Below the pieces are notes generated by a model. The model saw only the letters and a list, made by a program, of their open reading frames with translations. It was not told the origin of the DNA and did no database searches. 64,000 bases of DNA from Paenibacillus sp. PL2-23. GTDB lineage: Bacteria; Bacillota; Bacilli; Paenibacillales; Paenibacillaceae. Numbering within the stretch: position 1 is the stretch's first letter; every line of letters begins with the position of its first letter. The stretch lies in the NCBI RefSeq assembly GCF_040834005.1, contig NZ_CP162129.1, positions 2,380,001 through 2,444,000 of the forward strand, written 5' to 3'. Below are positions 25,443 through 34,202 of the stretch, one piece after another. Made by a program: the position numbers and the translations under genes.

Positions 25443-27233
25443 ATGGCAAATACGGATTATCGCTTTCTAGGCGGCTTCCCGAAGATTGGGATTCGCCCTA
25501 CGATTGACGGCAGAAGGAAGGGCGTTCGCGAGTCACTGGAGGACCAGACCATGAATATGGCGGTGGCTACGGCAGCGCTGCTCTCGGAGTCGCTGCGTTA
25601 CCCGAACGGCGAGCCGGTGGAGTGCGTCATCGCGGATACAACTATTGGCGGTGTGGCGGAAGCGGCTGCATGCGCGGAGAAATTCGCCAAAGCCGGCGTA
25701 GGGGTATCGATAACCGTAACCCCTTGCTGGTGCTACGGAACCGAGACGATGGACATGGACCCCTCCGTGCCCAAAGCGGTCTGGGGCTTCAACGGAACGG
25801 AGCGTCCAGGCGCTGTCTATCTGGCGGCCGTGCTCTCAGGCTATGCGCAGAAGGGCCTGCCGGCGTTCGGCATTTATGGCGAGGACGTGCAGGATGCCGG
25901 TGATACTACCGTGCCGGAGGATGTTCGCGAGAAGCTGATCGGCTTCGCCCGCGCAGGTCTGGCCGTGGCGATGATGAAGGGCAAGTCCTATCTGTCGATG
26001 GGCTCTGTATCAATGGGGATTGCGGGCTCCATTGTCAACGACGCCTTCTTCCAGGAATATCTGGGCATGCGGACGGAATATGTGGACATGACCGAATTTG
26101 TGCGCCGGATGAATGAAGGCATCTACGATGGCGAGGAGTACGAGAAGGCGCTTGCTTGGGTGAAGGAGAATTGCCTGGAGGGACCGGACAACAACCCGGC
26201 GGATATCCAGACCTCCAGAGAACGCAAGGATCGCGACTGGGAAACCGTCGTGAAGATGACGCAGATCGCACGCGATTTGATGGTGGGCAACCCTCGTCTG
26301 GCCGAGCTTGGCTTTGGCGAGGAAGCGCTCGGCCATAACGCTATCGTATCGGGCTTCCAGGGCCAGCGCCATTGGACGGACCACTTCCCGAACGGCGACT
26401 TTATGGAAGCGATGCTGAATTCCTCGTTCGACTGGAATGGCATCCGCGCGCCATATATTGTAGCGACGGAGAACGACAGTCTGAACGGAGCGGTCATGCT
26501 GTTCGGACACCTGCTGACGAATACGGCGCAAATTTTTGCCGATGTTCGCACGTACTGGAGCCCTGACGCCGTAGAGCGGGTAACGGGCTACAAGCTGGAG
26601 GGAGCGGCGCAGAACGGACTGCTCCATCTGATCAATTCCGGTCCTGCAACGCTGGATGGCACAGGCGAGCAAACCAGGGACGGCCAGCCCGCCATGAAGC
26701 CGTTCTGGGAAATCACGGAGGAGGAGGCCCAGAAGTGCTTGAAGGCAACCTCATGGCGTCCGGCCTCTGTGGAATATTTCCGCGGCGGCGGCTATTCCTC
26801 CGATTACCTGACGCGAGGCGGCATGCCGATGACGATGTCCCGTCTCAATCTGGTCAAGGGCATCGGTCCCGTGCTGCAAATTGCGGAGGGGTATTCCGTG
26901 GATCTGCCGGAGCATGTGCATGAGACGCTTGACAAGCGTACAGATCCAACCTGGCCGACTACATGGTTCGCACCGACCCTGACCGGCGAAGGGGCGTTCC
27001 GCACCGTATACGACGTGATGGATCAATGGGGCGCGAACCACGGCTCCATCAGCTACGGGCATATCGGCGGCGACCTCATTACGCTGGCGTCGATGCTTCG
27101 TATCCCGGTCAATATGCACAACGTGCCCCAGGAGCGTGTATTCCGTCCTCGCGCGTGGGGATTGTTCGGAACGGCCAGCTCGGAGGGGGCGGATTACCGC
27201 GCATGCCAGAACTTCGGTCCGCTGTACAAATAA
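25443..27233 (+). CDS. fucI: L-fucose isomerase
   Basis: The 596-residue length and sequence match FucI, which converts L-fucose to L-fuculose (and D-arabinose to D-ribulose) with Mn2+. Seen: [22 protein letters not shown] at the start, [42 protein letters not shown], and the C-terminal [17 protein letters not shown], where the metal-binding His lies. GGAGGG before the ATG at 25443 sets the start. It leads an operon with fucA and fucU. No fuculokinase or fucose permease is found beside it. Confidence 0.95.
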   Translation: MANTDYRFLGGFPKIGIRPTIDGRRKGVRESLEDQTMNMAVATAALLSESLRYPNGEPVECVIADTTIGGVAEAAACAEKFAKAGVGVSITVTPCWCYGTETMDMDPSVPKAVWGFNGTERPGAVYLAAVLSGYAQKGLPAFGIYGEDVQDAGDTTVPEDVREKLIGFARAGLAVAMMKGKSYLSMGSVSMGIAGSIVNDAFFQEYLGMRTEYVDMTEFVRRMNEGIYDGEEYEKALAWVKENCLEGPDNNPADIQTSRERKDRDWETVVKMTQIARDLMVGNPRLAELGFGEEALGHNAIVSGFQGQRHWTDHFPNGDFMEAMLNSSFDWNGIRAPYIVATENDSLNGAVMLFGHLLTNTAQIFADVRTYWSPDAVERVTGYKLEGAAQNGLLHLINSGPATLDGTGEQTRDGQPAMKPFWEITEEEAQKCLKATSWRPASVEYFRGGGYSSDYLTRGGMPMTMSRLNLVKGIGPVLQIAEGYSVDLPEHVHETLDKRTDPTWPTTWFAPTLTGEGAFRTVYDVMDQWGANHGSISYGHIGGDLITLASMLRIPVNMHNVPQERVFRPRAWGLFGTASSEGADYRACQNFGPLYK

Positions 27234-27257
27234 GCCAATATACGGAGGTATCACCAT

Positions 27258-27917
27258 ATGAGCAGCATCGCGATTCGCGAGGAATTATGCAAATACGCCC
27301 GGAAGACCGTGGCGAATAAGCTTGTTGTGGGCCCGGGAGGCAATATTAGCGCCAGGCACGAGGGCAAGATGTATTTGTCCCCCAGCGGGTTCGCTCTTGA
27401 CGAGGTGGAGCCGGAGCAATGGGTGGAGGTGGATATCGAGTCGGGAGACATCACCGACATCGGGCTGCGTCCATCGTCCGAGGTGCTGATGCATCTGTAC
27501 GCGTACCGCGCCAATCCCCATATCGGGGCTATAGTGCACACGCACCCCCCCAATTGCATTGCTTTTACGCTGGTTGAGACCGAGCTTCCTATTATGTTCC
27601 CGGATCAGGCGGCGCTTGTTGGCAAGACCGCATATGTGCCTTACGTGCTCCCGACTACGGATCGGCTGGCTGACGCTTATGTCGAGGTCGTCAATGAGGC
27701 GAGCTCCGTTCTGCTCGGCAACCACGGGCTTGTGACGTCGGGCCGCAATCTGCGCGAAGCGTATTACCGGACAGAGGTAGTAGAGGAAAGCGCCAAAATC
27801 TACTTGATCGCCCAAGCGATTCGCGAGCCGAAGGTGCTCACGAAGGAGGAATTCGAGGAGATCGCTTCCCTGGAGAGCGAAGCGTACCGGATTCAGCTGC
27901 TGCAGAAGATGAAATAG
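27258..27917 (+). CDS. fucA: Class II aldolase, L-fuculose-1-phosphate aldolase
   Basis: The 219-residue zinc aldolase splits L-fuculose-1-phosphate into dihydroxyacetone phosphate and L-lactaldehyde. Seen: the phosphate-binding GPGGNIS, the catalytic Glu75 (RPSSEVLMH), and zinc ligands His94 and His96 (VHTHPP) and His156 (GNHGLV). It lies 24 bases behind fucI with its own GGAGGT site. Family neighbours (ribulose-5-phosphate epimerase) differ in the loop around residue 75, and the operon context favours FucA. Confidence 0.92.
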   Translation: MSSIAIREELCKYARKTVANKLVVGPGGNISARHEGKMYLSPSGFALDEVEPEQWVEVDIESGDITDIGLRPSSEVLMHLYAYRANPHIGAIVHTHPPNCIAFTLVETELPIMFPDQAALVGKTAYVPYVLPTTDRLADAYVEVVNEASSVLLGNHGLVTSGRNLREAYYRTEVVEESAKIYLIAQAIREPKVLTKEEFEEIASLESEAYRIQLLQKMK

Positions 27918-27938
27918 GAGAGAAAGGGTGTTATCGTC

Positions 27939-28376
27939 ATGCTAAAAGGCATACCAAGCATTCTGTCGCCGGAGCTGCTGAAGGTGCTGATGGAAATGGG
28001 GCACAGCGACGAGCTTGTGCTGGCCGACGGCAACTTCCCGGCCGCCAGCCATGCGGCCAGGCTGATTCGCTGCGACGGGCATGGCATCCCCGAGCTGCTG
28101 GACGCGATGCTTCGCCTGTTCCCGCTGGATCAATATGTAGAGAGGCCAGCGGCGCTGATGGCCGTCATGCCGGGCGACAAGGCGGAGACGCCAATATGGG
28201 ACAGCTATCGGAGCATTGTCGCGGAGCGGACGGGCAGGAGTGACGCGTTCGAGGAAGTGGAGCGGTTCGCATTCTATGAGCGGGCCAAGTCCGCTTACGC
28301 GATTGTCGCAACGGGAGAGAGCGCCCTCTACGCCAATCTCATTCTGAAGAAAGGCGTTGTGACAGGGGCGCAGTAA
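27939..28376 (+). CDS. fucU: L-fucose mutarotase, RbsD/FucU family
   Basis: The 145-residue protein begins MLKGIPSILSPELLKVL and has GHSDELVLADGNFPAAS, the hallmark of FucU/RbsD, in which a His and an Asp interconvert the alpha and beta forms of the sugar ring. It closes the fuc operon and is followed by a strong terminator. The mutarotase supplies the anomer used by FucI. Confidence 0.94.
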   Translation: MLKGIPSILSPELLKVLMEMGHSDELVLADGNFPAASHAARLIRCDGHGIPELLDAMLRLFPLDQYVERPAALMAVMPGDKAETPIWDSYRSIVAERTGRSDAFEEVERFAFYERAKSAYAIVATGESALYANLILKKGVVTGAQ

Positions 28377-28403
28377 CCCTGTCCTGGCGCACGAAGAGCT
28401 AAT

Positions 28404-28446
28404 AAGCAAGGGCTGCAAGGCGTACAGTGCCTCGCAGCCCTTGCTT
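28404..28446 (+). terminator. Terminator of the fuc operon
   Basis: Thirteen-base arms AAGCAAGGGCTGC (28404-28416) and GCAGCCCTTGCTT (28434-28446) form a strong stem. It may also serve the convergent DUF2325 gene. Confidence 0.8.
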
Positions 28447-28458
28447 GTATGAGCTTCC

Positions 28459-30576
28459 TTATCGATTGGAGGCTATTATAAGGGCTCGATGCTCCCACAG
28501 CAGGGAGCGGAGATTCGACTTGGAGCCTTGGATGACAAAGTGTGGAATACCATTTGACTTGGCGATATGAATGCCCTCCCAGGTTGCTCTGTGCGAGGTG
28601 GAGGTAATCAACAGGAACAGCGCCTGGGATCGCTGCAGCTGAGCCATGACGCGGTCGGGATGGTCGCCTGTGTCATGGGCGAGCTCGGCTCCGCATTCAC
28701 GAACAACGGATTCGAACCATTTGCGAACGCCGCCGACTATGGTAATGACGCAATTTTGCAGAAAGGGCTCGTTATGAGGCCGGGGCTGCTCTCGTTTGTC
28801 CTTGTTGCGTCTGGCTGCAGCCGTGAGCTCAGGCTGCTCCTGGGCAGACTGCCTCTGCTTGGCGCCATCAGGAGGCGTAACTGAACCGGATTGGCGGTAC
28901 AAGCGGACCAGCCTGGCGATATGGCTCCCATCGGCGACGTTGAATATACAGGGATCTCCAGGCGAAGGCCTCTGGATGTCCACGTCGCGGTGGTGAAGCT
29001 GAAATCGGCTCGCGGGATCGTTCATATCGACGCAGAACCAGAGGGGTCCTTCGCCTTTCTCGATATAGCCGTCGAACTGCTGGATCGGGGAGTAGGCGTC
29101 GTCGCCCTGGAACAGCAGCTCAAGCTCGTAATAGGTCGGTCTGCCAGGCTGCTGCACAGGTGTACATAGAAGCTCCGCTTCATGCTGGAGCTCGTGCTGC
29201 TGCACAAGGGACTCCGTTATGTTGAATGAGTCTCCATTCTCTAGAGTGATGGAGCCGCCATGGTCTCTGCGGGCAAAGGTGCCATACAGGGCTGGCAAGC
29301 GAGCTGGCCCGGCGTCAGCCGCTGAAGCGTTCCCAGCATGATGTAGCTGGTCGGCTGCCGCTGTCTGCGCAAGCTGCTGCTCATCAACCTCGACTGCTGC
29401 GGGAGAGGGCATGGCAGTTGCGCATGCTAAGCTGATGGCTTGGTACGCTTCCAATGCGTCAAGCAGATCAAGGGTTACTCGCAATCGATTACGGGTTGGG
29501 GCTGATGATCCCCCGCTGGCAAGCGCCTGGCCCAGCTCAGCAAGCTTGTGCTGGAGGCTTTGACTGAATGGGGCTGCCCATTCGTCCGCGTCTCGCTGCT
29601 GCCGACTGACGTCCTGCAGCTCCTCGTCCAGCAGCGCGATTTCCGCCGCTTGCTCCCGTATCGTATTCTCTTGCGCCTCAAGCGCTCGCTGGAGCTGTAC
29701 CTGCTGCGCGTTCAGCGAACGCGTATGCTGTATGAACGATTGCCGCTCCTCCAGCCAGTCGGCTTGCTCGCGCTTCCATCTCCGCCCCCGTTCCTCTCGC
29801 TGCCTGATTTCCTGATCCCACCGGAATGCTGCGCGCTCGGCTTCCACCCTCATCCGTTCGAGGGCTTCTTCCAGCTGGTGCAGCTCCTTGGCTTTCATGC
29901 GAAGCAGCTTGTCCTTCTGGGCGAGCTCGTGCTCCAGGCGCTGTCTGGCCGACAGCTCCTTTTTGTACATATTTTCAAGCAGCTTCAGCTTCTTATCGGG
30001 TTTGCCGTTCCCAGGAGATGCGGTGCTCACATCAAGAGCCTGCGCGTCGCTTGAAGGCGCTTGCTGCGCGGCAGGCGCAGAGCGCTCGCGCTCCTCCAGC
30101 CGCTTTAATTCGAACAGCCATGTCTCCTGATTCTCGGTCTTGAAGGGGTGGAAATATAATAGCCAATAATAAGCCCAGTAGCCGTAACCAGCGATGAGCT
30201 GGTCTCTCTCCTCCAGCATGCACTCGAAGGTTCGGCTCATGCCGCCCTCAAGCGGGAGCAGCTGAAAAATCGCCAGCAGAACTCTGCGTTTCATGGCAAG
30301 ACTTCGCTGTGCTTGCTGGAAGGCGGTACGCAGCATCTTGACGAACAGCATGTCCGGCCATTTGCGAAGCTCCCGCTTGGCGAACGGGAATTCCAGTGTG
30401 AGAGCAATGGAAAGCTTCTCTCTTTCGTTTAAGCCGTCTACATAATGCAACAGGGTATCGTTGGGCAGGGGGAAATGGGTCTCCTGTTCCAGCAGAGAGC
30501 GATACATATCCATCTCCTTGGTCCATTCAGCGGGCTCGAACCAACCCGCAAGTCGGGCTTTCGACTTTAAATCCAA
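28459..30576 (-). CDS. Large coiled-coil protein with C-terminal DUF2325 domain
   Basis: The 705-residue protein is not a known enzyme. The layout is: a helical N-terminal domain (1-155) with Trp/Tyr-rich segments such as YGYWAYYWLLYF; a Pro/Ala linker; a long charged coiled coil (about 195-332, heptad-like Leu/Glu/Arg/Gln); a low-complexity linker; a beta-rich module (about 455-570, FARRDHGGSITLENGDSFNI ... LWFCVDMNDP); and a DUF2325 domain at 609-705 (VITIVGGVRKW, ALFLLITSTSHRATWEGIHIAKS, HFVIQGSKSN). DUF2325 is small and of unknown function and usually stands alone. The TTG start at 30576 is set by AAGGAGGTG six bases before. It stands alone between the fuc terminator and the ABC operon. 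Confidence 0.85.
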   Translation of the reverse strand: MDLKSKARLAGWFEPAEWTKEMDMYRSLLEQETHFPLPNDTLLHYVDGLNEREKLSIALTLEFPFAKRELRKWPDMLFVKMLRTAFQQAQRSLAMKRRVLLAIFQLLPLEGGMSRTFECMLEERDQLIAGYGYWAYYWLLYFHPFKTENQETWLFELKRLEERERSAPAAQQAPSSDAQALDVSTASPGNGKPDKKLKLLENMYKKELSARQRLEHELAQKDKLLRMKAKELHQLEEALERMRVEAERAAFRWDQEIRQREERGRRWKREQADWLEERQSFIQHTRSLNAQQVQLQRALEAQENTIREQAAEIALLDEELQDVSRQQRDADEWAAPFSQSLQHKLAELGQALASGGSSAPTRNRLRVTLDLLDALEAYQAISLACATAMPSPAAVEVDEQQLAQTAAADQLHHAGNASAADAGPARLPALYGTFARRDHGGSITLENGDSFNITESLVQQHELQHEAELLCTPVQQPGRPTYYELELLFQGDDAYSPIQQFDGYIEKGEGPLWFCVDMNDPASRFQLHHRDVDIQRPSPGDPCIFNVADGSHIARLVRLYRQSGSVTPPDGAKQRQSAQEQPELTAAARRNKDKREQPRPHNEPFLQNCVITIVGGVRKWFESVVRECGAELAHDTGDHPDRVMAQLQRSQALFLLITSTSHRATWEGIHIAKSNGIPHFVIQGSKSNLRSLLWEHRALIIASNR

Positions 30577-30709
30577 GCAGCACACCTCCTTCGCACGTGG
30601 CCATTGGCATTTCATTCGACAAGCGCTTGCGAGAATCCTTTCAAGGGTTGGGAAAAATAGACAAACAACCCTTGCTCCAGTGCCGGCGCAGGGGTGTCTT
30701 GCTTCTATA

Positions 30710-31381
30710 TTATTCAGAATGGCGTGGAGAAATACCGTGCATCAGCAAGTCAATGACCTTGTCTATTTCGGCGTCCTCGTCAAAGGGCTCATCCGGCATC
30801 AGCATGAGCTGGGAGACGGCGAGACCGACAAACAGGCTGGCGGCCGTGCGCATAATAATCCAGGGCTCCTCAGGCTTGATCTGTCCCTTGATCTGGAAAT
30901 GCGCGATAACCCTCTGAATCCGCTCGGTGACAATGTCCTGGAACAGCGTTTTGGCTTGCTCCAGAAGCTCCGGGTGGAATGGAATCTCGTGCATGAGAAT
31001 CCGAATGAGCTTCATATTGTTTCTGGCGAATTGCAGCCGATCCTTGGCTACCGCGCGGAAAAAGTCGTCGACTCGCTCGTAGGGCAGCTCCAGCAGCTTG
31101 GCGAAGTCGCGCATCAGGAAGGGGGCGACCAGCTTAACCGCGATCGGTCCTACAATCGACAGGAGCAGATCCTTTTTGGTTTTGTAGTGACGGAAGATCG
31201 TGCCTTCCGCGACGCCCGCCTTTTGCGCGATTTCACTTGTCGACGCGGCTGCGTAGCCTTTGGCTGCAAAAATATCGACCGCCGCTTCCAATATGCGGGC
31301 CTGCTTCTCTGTTTTTTTGCCATCGTCTTCATCCGCAAGCTTCAGCAGCTCTTCCATCCATTGCTCTTTCTGTTGCGACAT
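30710..31381 (-). CDS. TetR-family repressor of the ABC transporter operon
   Basis: The 223-residue protein has a TetR helix-turn-helix at about 30-75 (ILEAAVDIFAAKGYAAASTSEIAQKAGVAEGTIFRHYKTKKDLL) and a helical ligand domain. It is the last gene of an operon with the ABC ATPase and permease. A 14-base palindrome of TetR type lies in the promoter of that operon, so the protein probably represses its own operon until a toxic ligand binds. AAGGTGA precedes the ATG. Confidence 0.92.
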   Translation of the reverse strand: MSQQKEQWMEELLKLADEDDGKKTEKQARILEAAVDIFAAKGYAAASTSEIAQKAGVAEGTIFRHYKTKKDLLLSIVGPIAVKLVAPFLMRDFAKLLELPYERVDDFFRAVAKDRLQFARNNMKLIRILMHEIPFHPELLEQAKTLFQDIVTERIQRVIAHFQIKGQIKPEEPWIIMRTAASLFVGLAVSQLMLMPDEPFDEDAEIDKVIDLLMHGISPRHSE

Positions 31382-31425
31382 ACCGGTCTATCACCTTCTT
31401 CGTTCATGCTGGTGCAACAAGCGTA

Positions 31426-32445
31426 CTATATTTTCCGATGCTTGCGCAACGCCAGCACGTTGGCCGTCATGAAGACGATGGATAACGCGATAAGAATCAT
31501 AATGTCGGCATAGACCGCGCTCCAGCCTTCGCCTCGGATCATGACGCTTCGCAACGCGTCCGCGCCATACTTCAGCGGCATGAGATGCGACAGCCAGCGG
31601 AGGGCGGGCGACATGCTGTCCAGATCGAATAGGCCGGAGAAAAAAACCTGCGGCACAATGACGAGCGGAATGAACTGGATCATCTGGAACTCGGATTTGG
31701 CAAATGCGGACAAAAACGTGCCAAAGCTTAGCGCCGTCACAGACAGCAGAAGCGTGATGAGCAGAACGAGCCATAATGAGCCCTCCATCATCAGGCCCAG
31801 TCCATGGATCGAATACAGGGCAATGAGCACCGCTTGGATGCCGGTGAATAAGCCAAAGCCGAGGATGTACCCGGCTACGATCTCCCAGCGGCGCAGCGGA
31901 GTGGCAAGCAGGCGCTCAAGTGTACCGCTTGTTCGTTCCTTCAGGAAGGAGACCCCCGCAATCAGAAACACGAAGAAAAACGCGAATAGACCAATGAAGA
32001 CGGGACCAAGACTGTCAAACGATGTCATTTCGGGTCCGCCATGCGCATATTCTATAGGCGGCATGCCGTTGGTTTGCCCGTGGCCAGTCCACTTCGATAT
32101 GAGGGACAATACGGCGCGGCTTTTGGCAGGATCGCTGCCCTCCAGCTTCAACTGCGGCCCTTCCATGCCATATCTGACATAGGCGTCAATTCTCCTATCT
32201 AACAAGGCGGCCTCCGCGGCAGCTTCGTCATTGTATCGGGTGGTCTCCATCCCGAAGCCTGCGGCTTCCTGTGCCATCGTATCGCTGACTCCCACCAGAC
32301 CAAGCTTCGGCTTATAGGTATCGCCGTTAAAGACAAGGAACATCAGAGAGAGGACGAGGAGGGGAGCAACTACAAGAAGCGCCACCGTACGTTTGTCACT
32401 GGCTAGCTGGCGAATAATTCGCAGCGCCAAAGCTCGGATTCTCAT
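31426..32445 (-). CDS. ABC-2 type transporter permease
   Basis: The 339-residue permease has an N-terminal membrane segment (VALLVVAPLLVLSLMFLVFN), a large extracytoplasmic loop, then five more membrane segments with the ABC-2 motif region FLKERTSGTLERLLATPLRRWEIV. This is the DrrB/YhaP-like layout of drug or lipid exporters. It overlaps the ATPase gene by four bases, so the two make one complex. The regulator follows on the same transcript. Confidence 0.93.
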   Translation of the reverse strand: MRIRALALRIIRQLASDKRTVALLVVAPLLVLSLMFLVFNGDTYKPKLGLVGVSDTMAQEAAGFGMETTRYNDEAAAEAALLDRRIDAYVRYGMEGPQLKLEGSDPAKSRAVLSLISKWTGHGQTNGMPPIEYAHGGPEMTSFDSLGPVFIGLFAFFFVFLIAGVSFLKERTSGTLERLLATPLRRWEIVAGYILGFGLFTGIQAVLIALYSIHGLGLMMEGSLWLVLLITLLLSVTALSFGTFLSAFAKSEFQMIQFIPLVIVPQVFFSGLFDLDSMSPALRWLSHLMPLKYGADALRSVMIRGEGWSAVYADIMILIALSIVFMTANVLALRKHRKI

Positions 32446-33182
32446 GCCTGCGCACCTCCATAGATTAGGAATGCCTCTTCAATCGTCGCGCTTCCCGTTT
32501 CCAGCTTCAACGACTCCGGCGGCCCGACGGCAATCAGCCTGCCGTCTCTGATCATGCCAAGCCTGTTGCATTTGTTCGCTTCGTCCATGACGTGAGTCGT
32601 CACAATTATCGTTGTGCCGGATCGGCTCAGCGCTTCCAGCTCCGTCCATATAGACCTTCGGAGAAGCGGGTCGATGCCGACTGTCGGCTCGTCGAGAATG
32701 AGCACCTCTGGCTCATGGAGCAAGGCAACGGCCAGCGAAAGCCGACGCTTCATGCCGCCGGAATAAGCGGAGACGGTATCGTTGAGCTGCTTCTCCAGTC
32801 CAACGAGACTCATGGTGTAACTGATCCGTTCCTTCAAGCGGGCACCCCTCAGTCCGAACAAAGAGCCGAAGAAGCTCAGGTTTTGCTCGCCGGACAGCTC
32901 TGTATATAACGCGTCGGATTGGGCCATATATCCGATTCGGCTCATCATTTCAAGCTTGGGCAGCCTCTGCCCAAGCAGCTGAACATTGCCGGTCGAGGCT
33001 TCGTCGATACCGGCTATCAGCTTGACTAGCGTCGTTTTGCCGGAGCCGGATGGGCCCAGCAGCCCGAATATTTCTCCGCGTGCTACCTGCAAGGTCATAC
33101 TGCTCAATACGGTTTTGCTGCCAAATCTTCTGGTAACCTGCTGAATGTCGACGCAGGGTGGCAGCTCTTGAGGGTGCTCCAT
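32442..33182 (-). CDS. ABC transporter ATP-binding protein
   Basis: The 246-residue ATPase contains Walker A GPSGSGKTT, the signature YSGGMKRRLS, Walker B VLILDEPTVGID and the switch His in TTHVMDE. It belongs to the DrrA/CcmA exporter type and drives the ABC-2 permease encoded directly after it. The ATG at 33182 is preferred over one seven codons upstream because GAGAGGAGA lies just before it. Its substrate is unknown; a TetR regulator in the operon points to an antibiotic or other toxic compound. Confidence 0.94.
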   Translation of the reverse strand: MEHPQELPPCVDIQQVTRRFGSKTVLSSMTLQVARGEIFGLLGPSGSGKTTLVKLIAGIDEASTGNVQLLGQRLPKLEMMSRIGYMAQSDALYTELSGEQNLSFFGSLFGLRGARLKERISYTMSLVGLEKQLNDTVSAYSGGMKRRLSLAVALLHEPEVLILDEPTVGIDPLLRRSIWTELEALSRSGTTIIVTTHVMDEANKCNRLGMIRDGRLIAVGPPESLKLETGSATIEEAFLIYGGAQA

Positions 33183-33209
33183 AATACAGTCTCCTCTCAA
33201 CATTTAAAG

Positions 33210-33267
33210 TGAGTAATCACTCATTTTTTTTATCACGATCATAAATCCTAACCATATATGTTGTCAA
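33210..33267 (-). promoter_or_regulatory. Promoter and TetR-type operator of the ABC operon
   Basis: On the minus strand TTGACA (33262-33267) and TATGAT (33238-33243) are 18 bases apart. Downstream lies the perfect palindrome TGAGTAATCACTCA arms (33210-33223), which matches the TGAnT-n4-AnTCA form of TetR operators and would block transcription. Confidence 0.8.
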
Positions 33268-33283
33268 TGGCTGAATCTCACAG

Positions 33284-33319
33284 CAAAAAAAACCGCCCGA
33301 GCATAGCTGCTCAGGCGGT
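33284..33319 (-). terminator. Terminator of the aldo/keto reductase gene
   Basis: On the minus strand the arms ACCGCCTGAGCA and TGCTCGGGCGGT enclose GCTA or similar and are followed by eight T. Confidence 0.9.
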
Positions 33320-33342
33320 CTTAGGGGTGCTGGATAGGGGGG

Positions 33343-34167
33343 CTAGAAATTAAAATTGTCCGGGTCGGAGCCGAAACGGCGGTTGCGGTTCAGCGCAGAT
33401 ATTTGTTTCATCTCGTCCTCGGTCAGCTGGAAGTCGAAAATATTGGCGTTTTCCGTAAGGCGCGACGGCGTGGTTGTTTTCGGAATCGTAATAACGCCGT
33501 TCTGAATGTCCCAGCGCAATACAACCTGTGCGGGAGATTTGCCGTACTTGGCCCCAATCTCCGCCAGCTCGGGGAGATCGAGATTACCTTGCATAAGGGG
33601 ACTCCAGGCTGTCAGCTGAATGCCGTTGTCGCGGCAGAATGCCAGCAGCTCCTCCTGCGTCAGAAGCGGATGATATTCCACCTGATTAACCATCGGCACA
33701 ATTGTTCCGGACGCGAGAACGTCCTTTAGATGATGGATTTGGAAGTTGCTGACGCCGATCGCACGCGCCTTGCCGGATTTATAGATGCTCTCCAGCGCTC
33801 TCCAGGTTTCAGTATATTTACCTTTGACTGGCCAATGGACAAGGAGGAGGTCGACATATTCCATGTCTAGCTTATCCAGACTGGCTTGAAAGGCTGCCAA
33901 TGTGGTGTCATAGCCCTGCTCGGAGTTCCAAATTTTGGTCGTGACAAAAATTTGGTCGCGCGCAATGCCGCTTGCGCGAACGCCTGCGCCAACACCTGCT
34001 TCGTTCTTGTAAGCCGCGGCCGTGTCGATATGGCGATAGCCGGCGTCAATAGCTGCCTTGACGATGGATTCCGCTTCTTCATCCACAACCTTAAATACAC
34101 CAAGGCCTAGAATGGGCATATGGACGCCATTGCTTAATGTTACATTAGTGATGGTTGTTGCTGTCAT
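33343..34167 (-). CDS. Aldo/keto reductase, YvgN/2,5-diketogluconate reductase type
   Basis: The 274-residue barrel contains Asp48 (GYRHIDTAAAY), Tyr53, Lys78 (FVTTKIW) and His111 (LLLVHWPVKG), then NQVEYHPLL and the NADPH segment IPKTTTPSRLTENANIF. It reduces aldehydes and ketones such as methylglyoxal. GAGAGGAGA before the ATG at 34167 places the start six codons into the longest frame. The iron alcohol dehydrogenase lies just upstream on the same strand, so the two probably share a transcript and handle carbonyl compounds. Confidence 0.93.
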   Translation of the reverse strand: MTATTITNVTLSNGVHMPILGLGVFKVVDEEAESIVKAAIDAGYRHIDTAAAYKNEAGVGAGVRASGIARDQIFVTTKIWNSEQGYDTTLAAFQASLDKLDMEYVDLLLVHWPVKGKYTETWRALESIYKSGKARAIGVSNFQIHHLKDVLASGTIVPMVNQVEYHPLLTQEELLAFCRDNGIQLTAWSPLMQGNLDLPELAEIGAKYGKSPAQVVLRWDIQNGVITIPKTTTPSRLTENANIFDFQLTEDEMKQISALNRNRRFGSDPDNFNF

Positions 34168-34202
34168 TTGAAATTCTCCTCTCACATTTGGAATGGTAGG
34201 TA

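Noticed and set aside
24304..25470. Open frame of 388 codons on the plus strand
   Set aside because: It is antisense to the LacI gene and runs through the fucI promoter; it has no ribosome binding site.
30600..30680. CcpA cre site suspected around CAAGCGCTTG
   Set aside because: The core is symmetrical, but the outer TG and CA positions of the cre consensus do not match.
30461..31513. Open frame of 350 codons on the plus strand
   Set aside because: It is antisense to the TetR gene and the start of the DUF2325 gene, both well supported.
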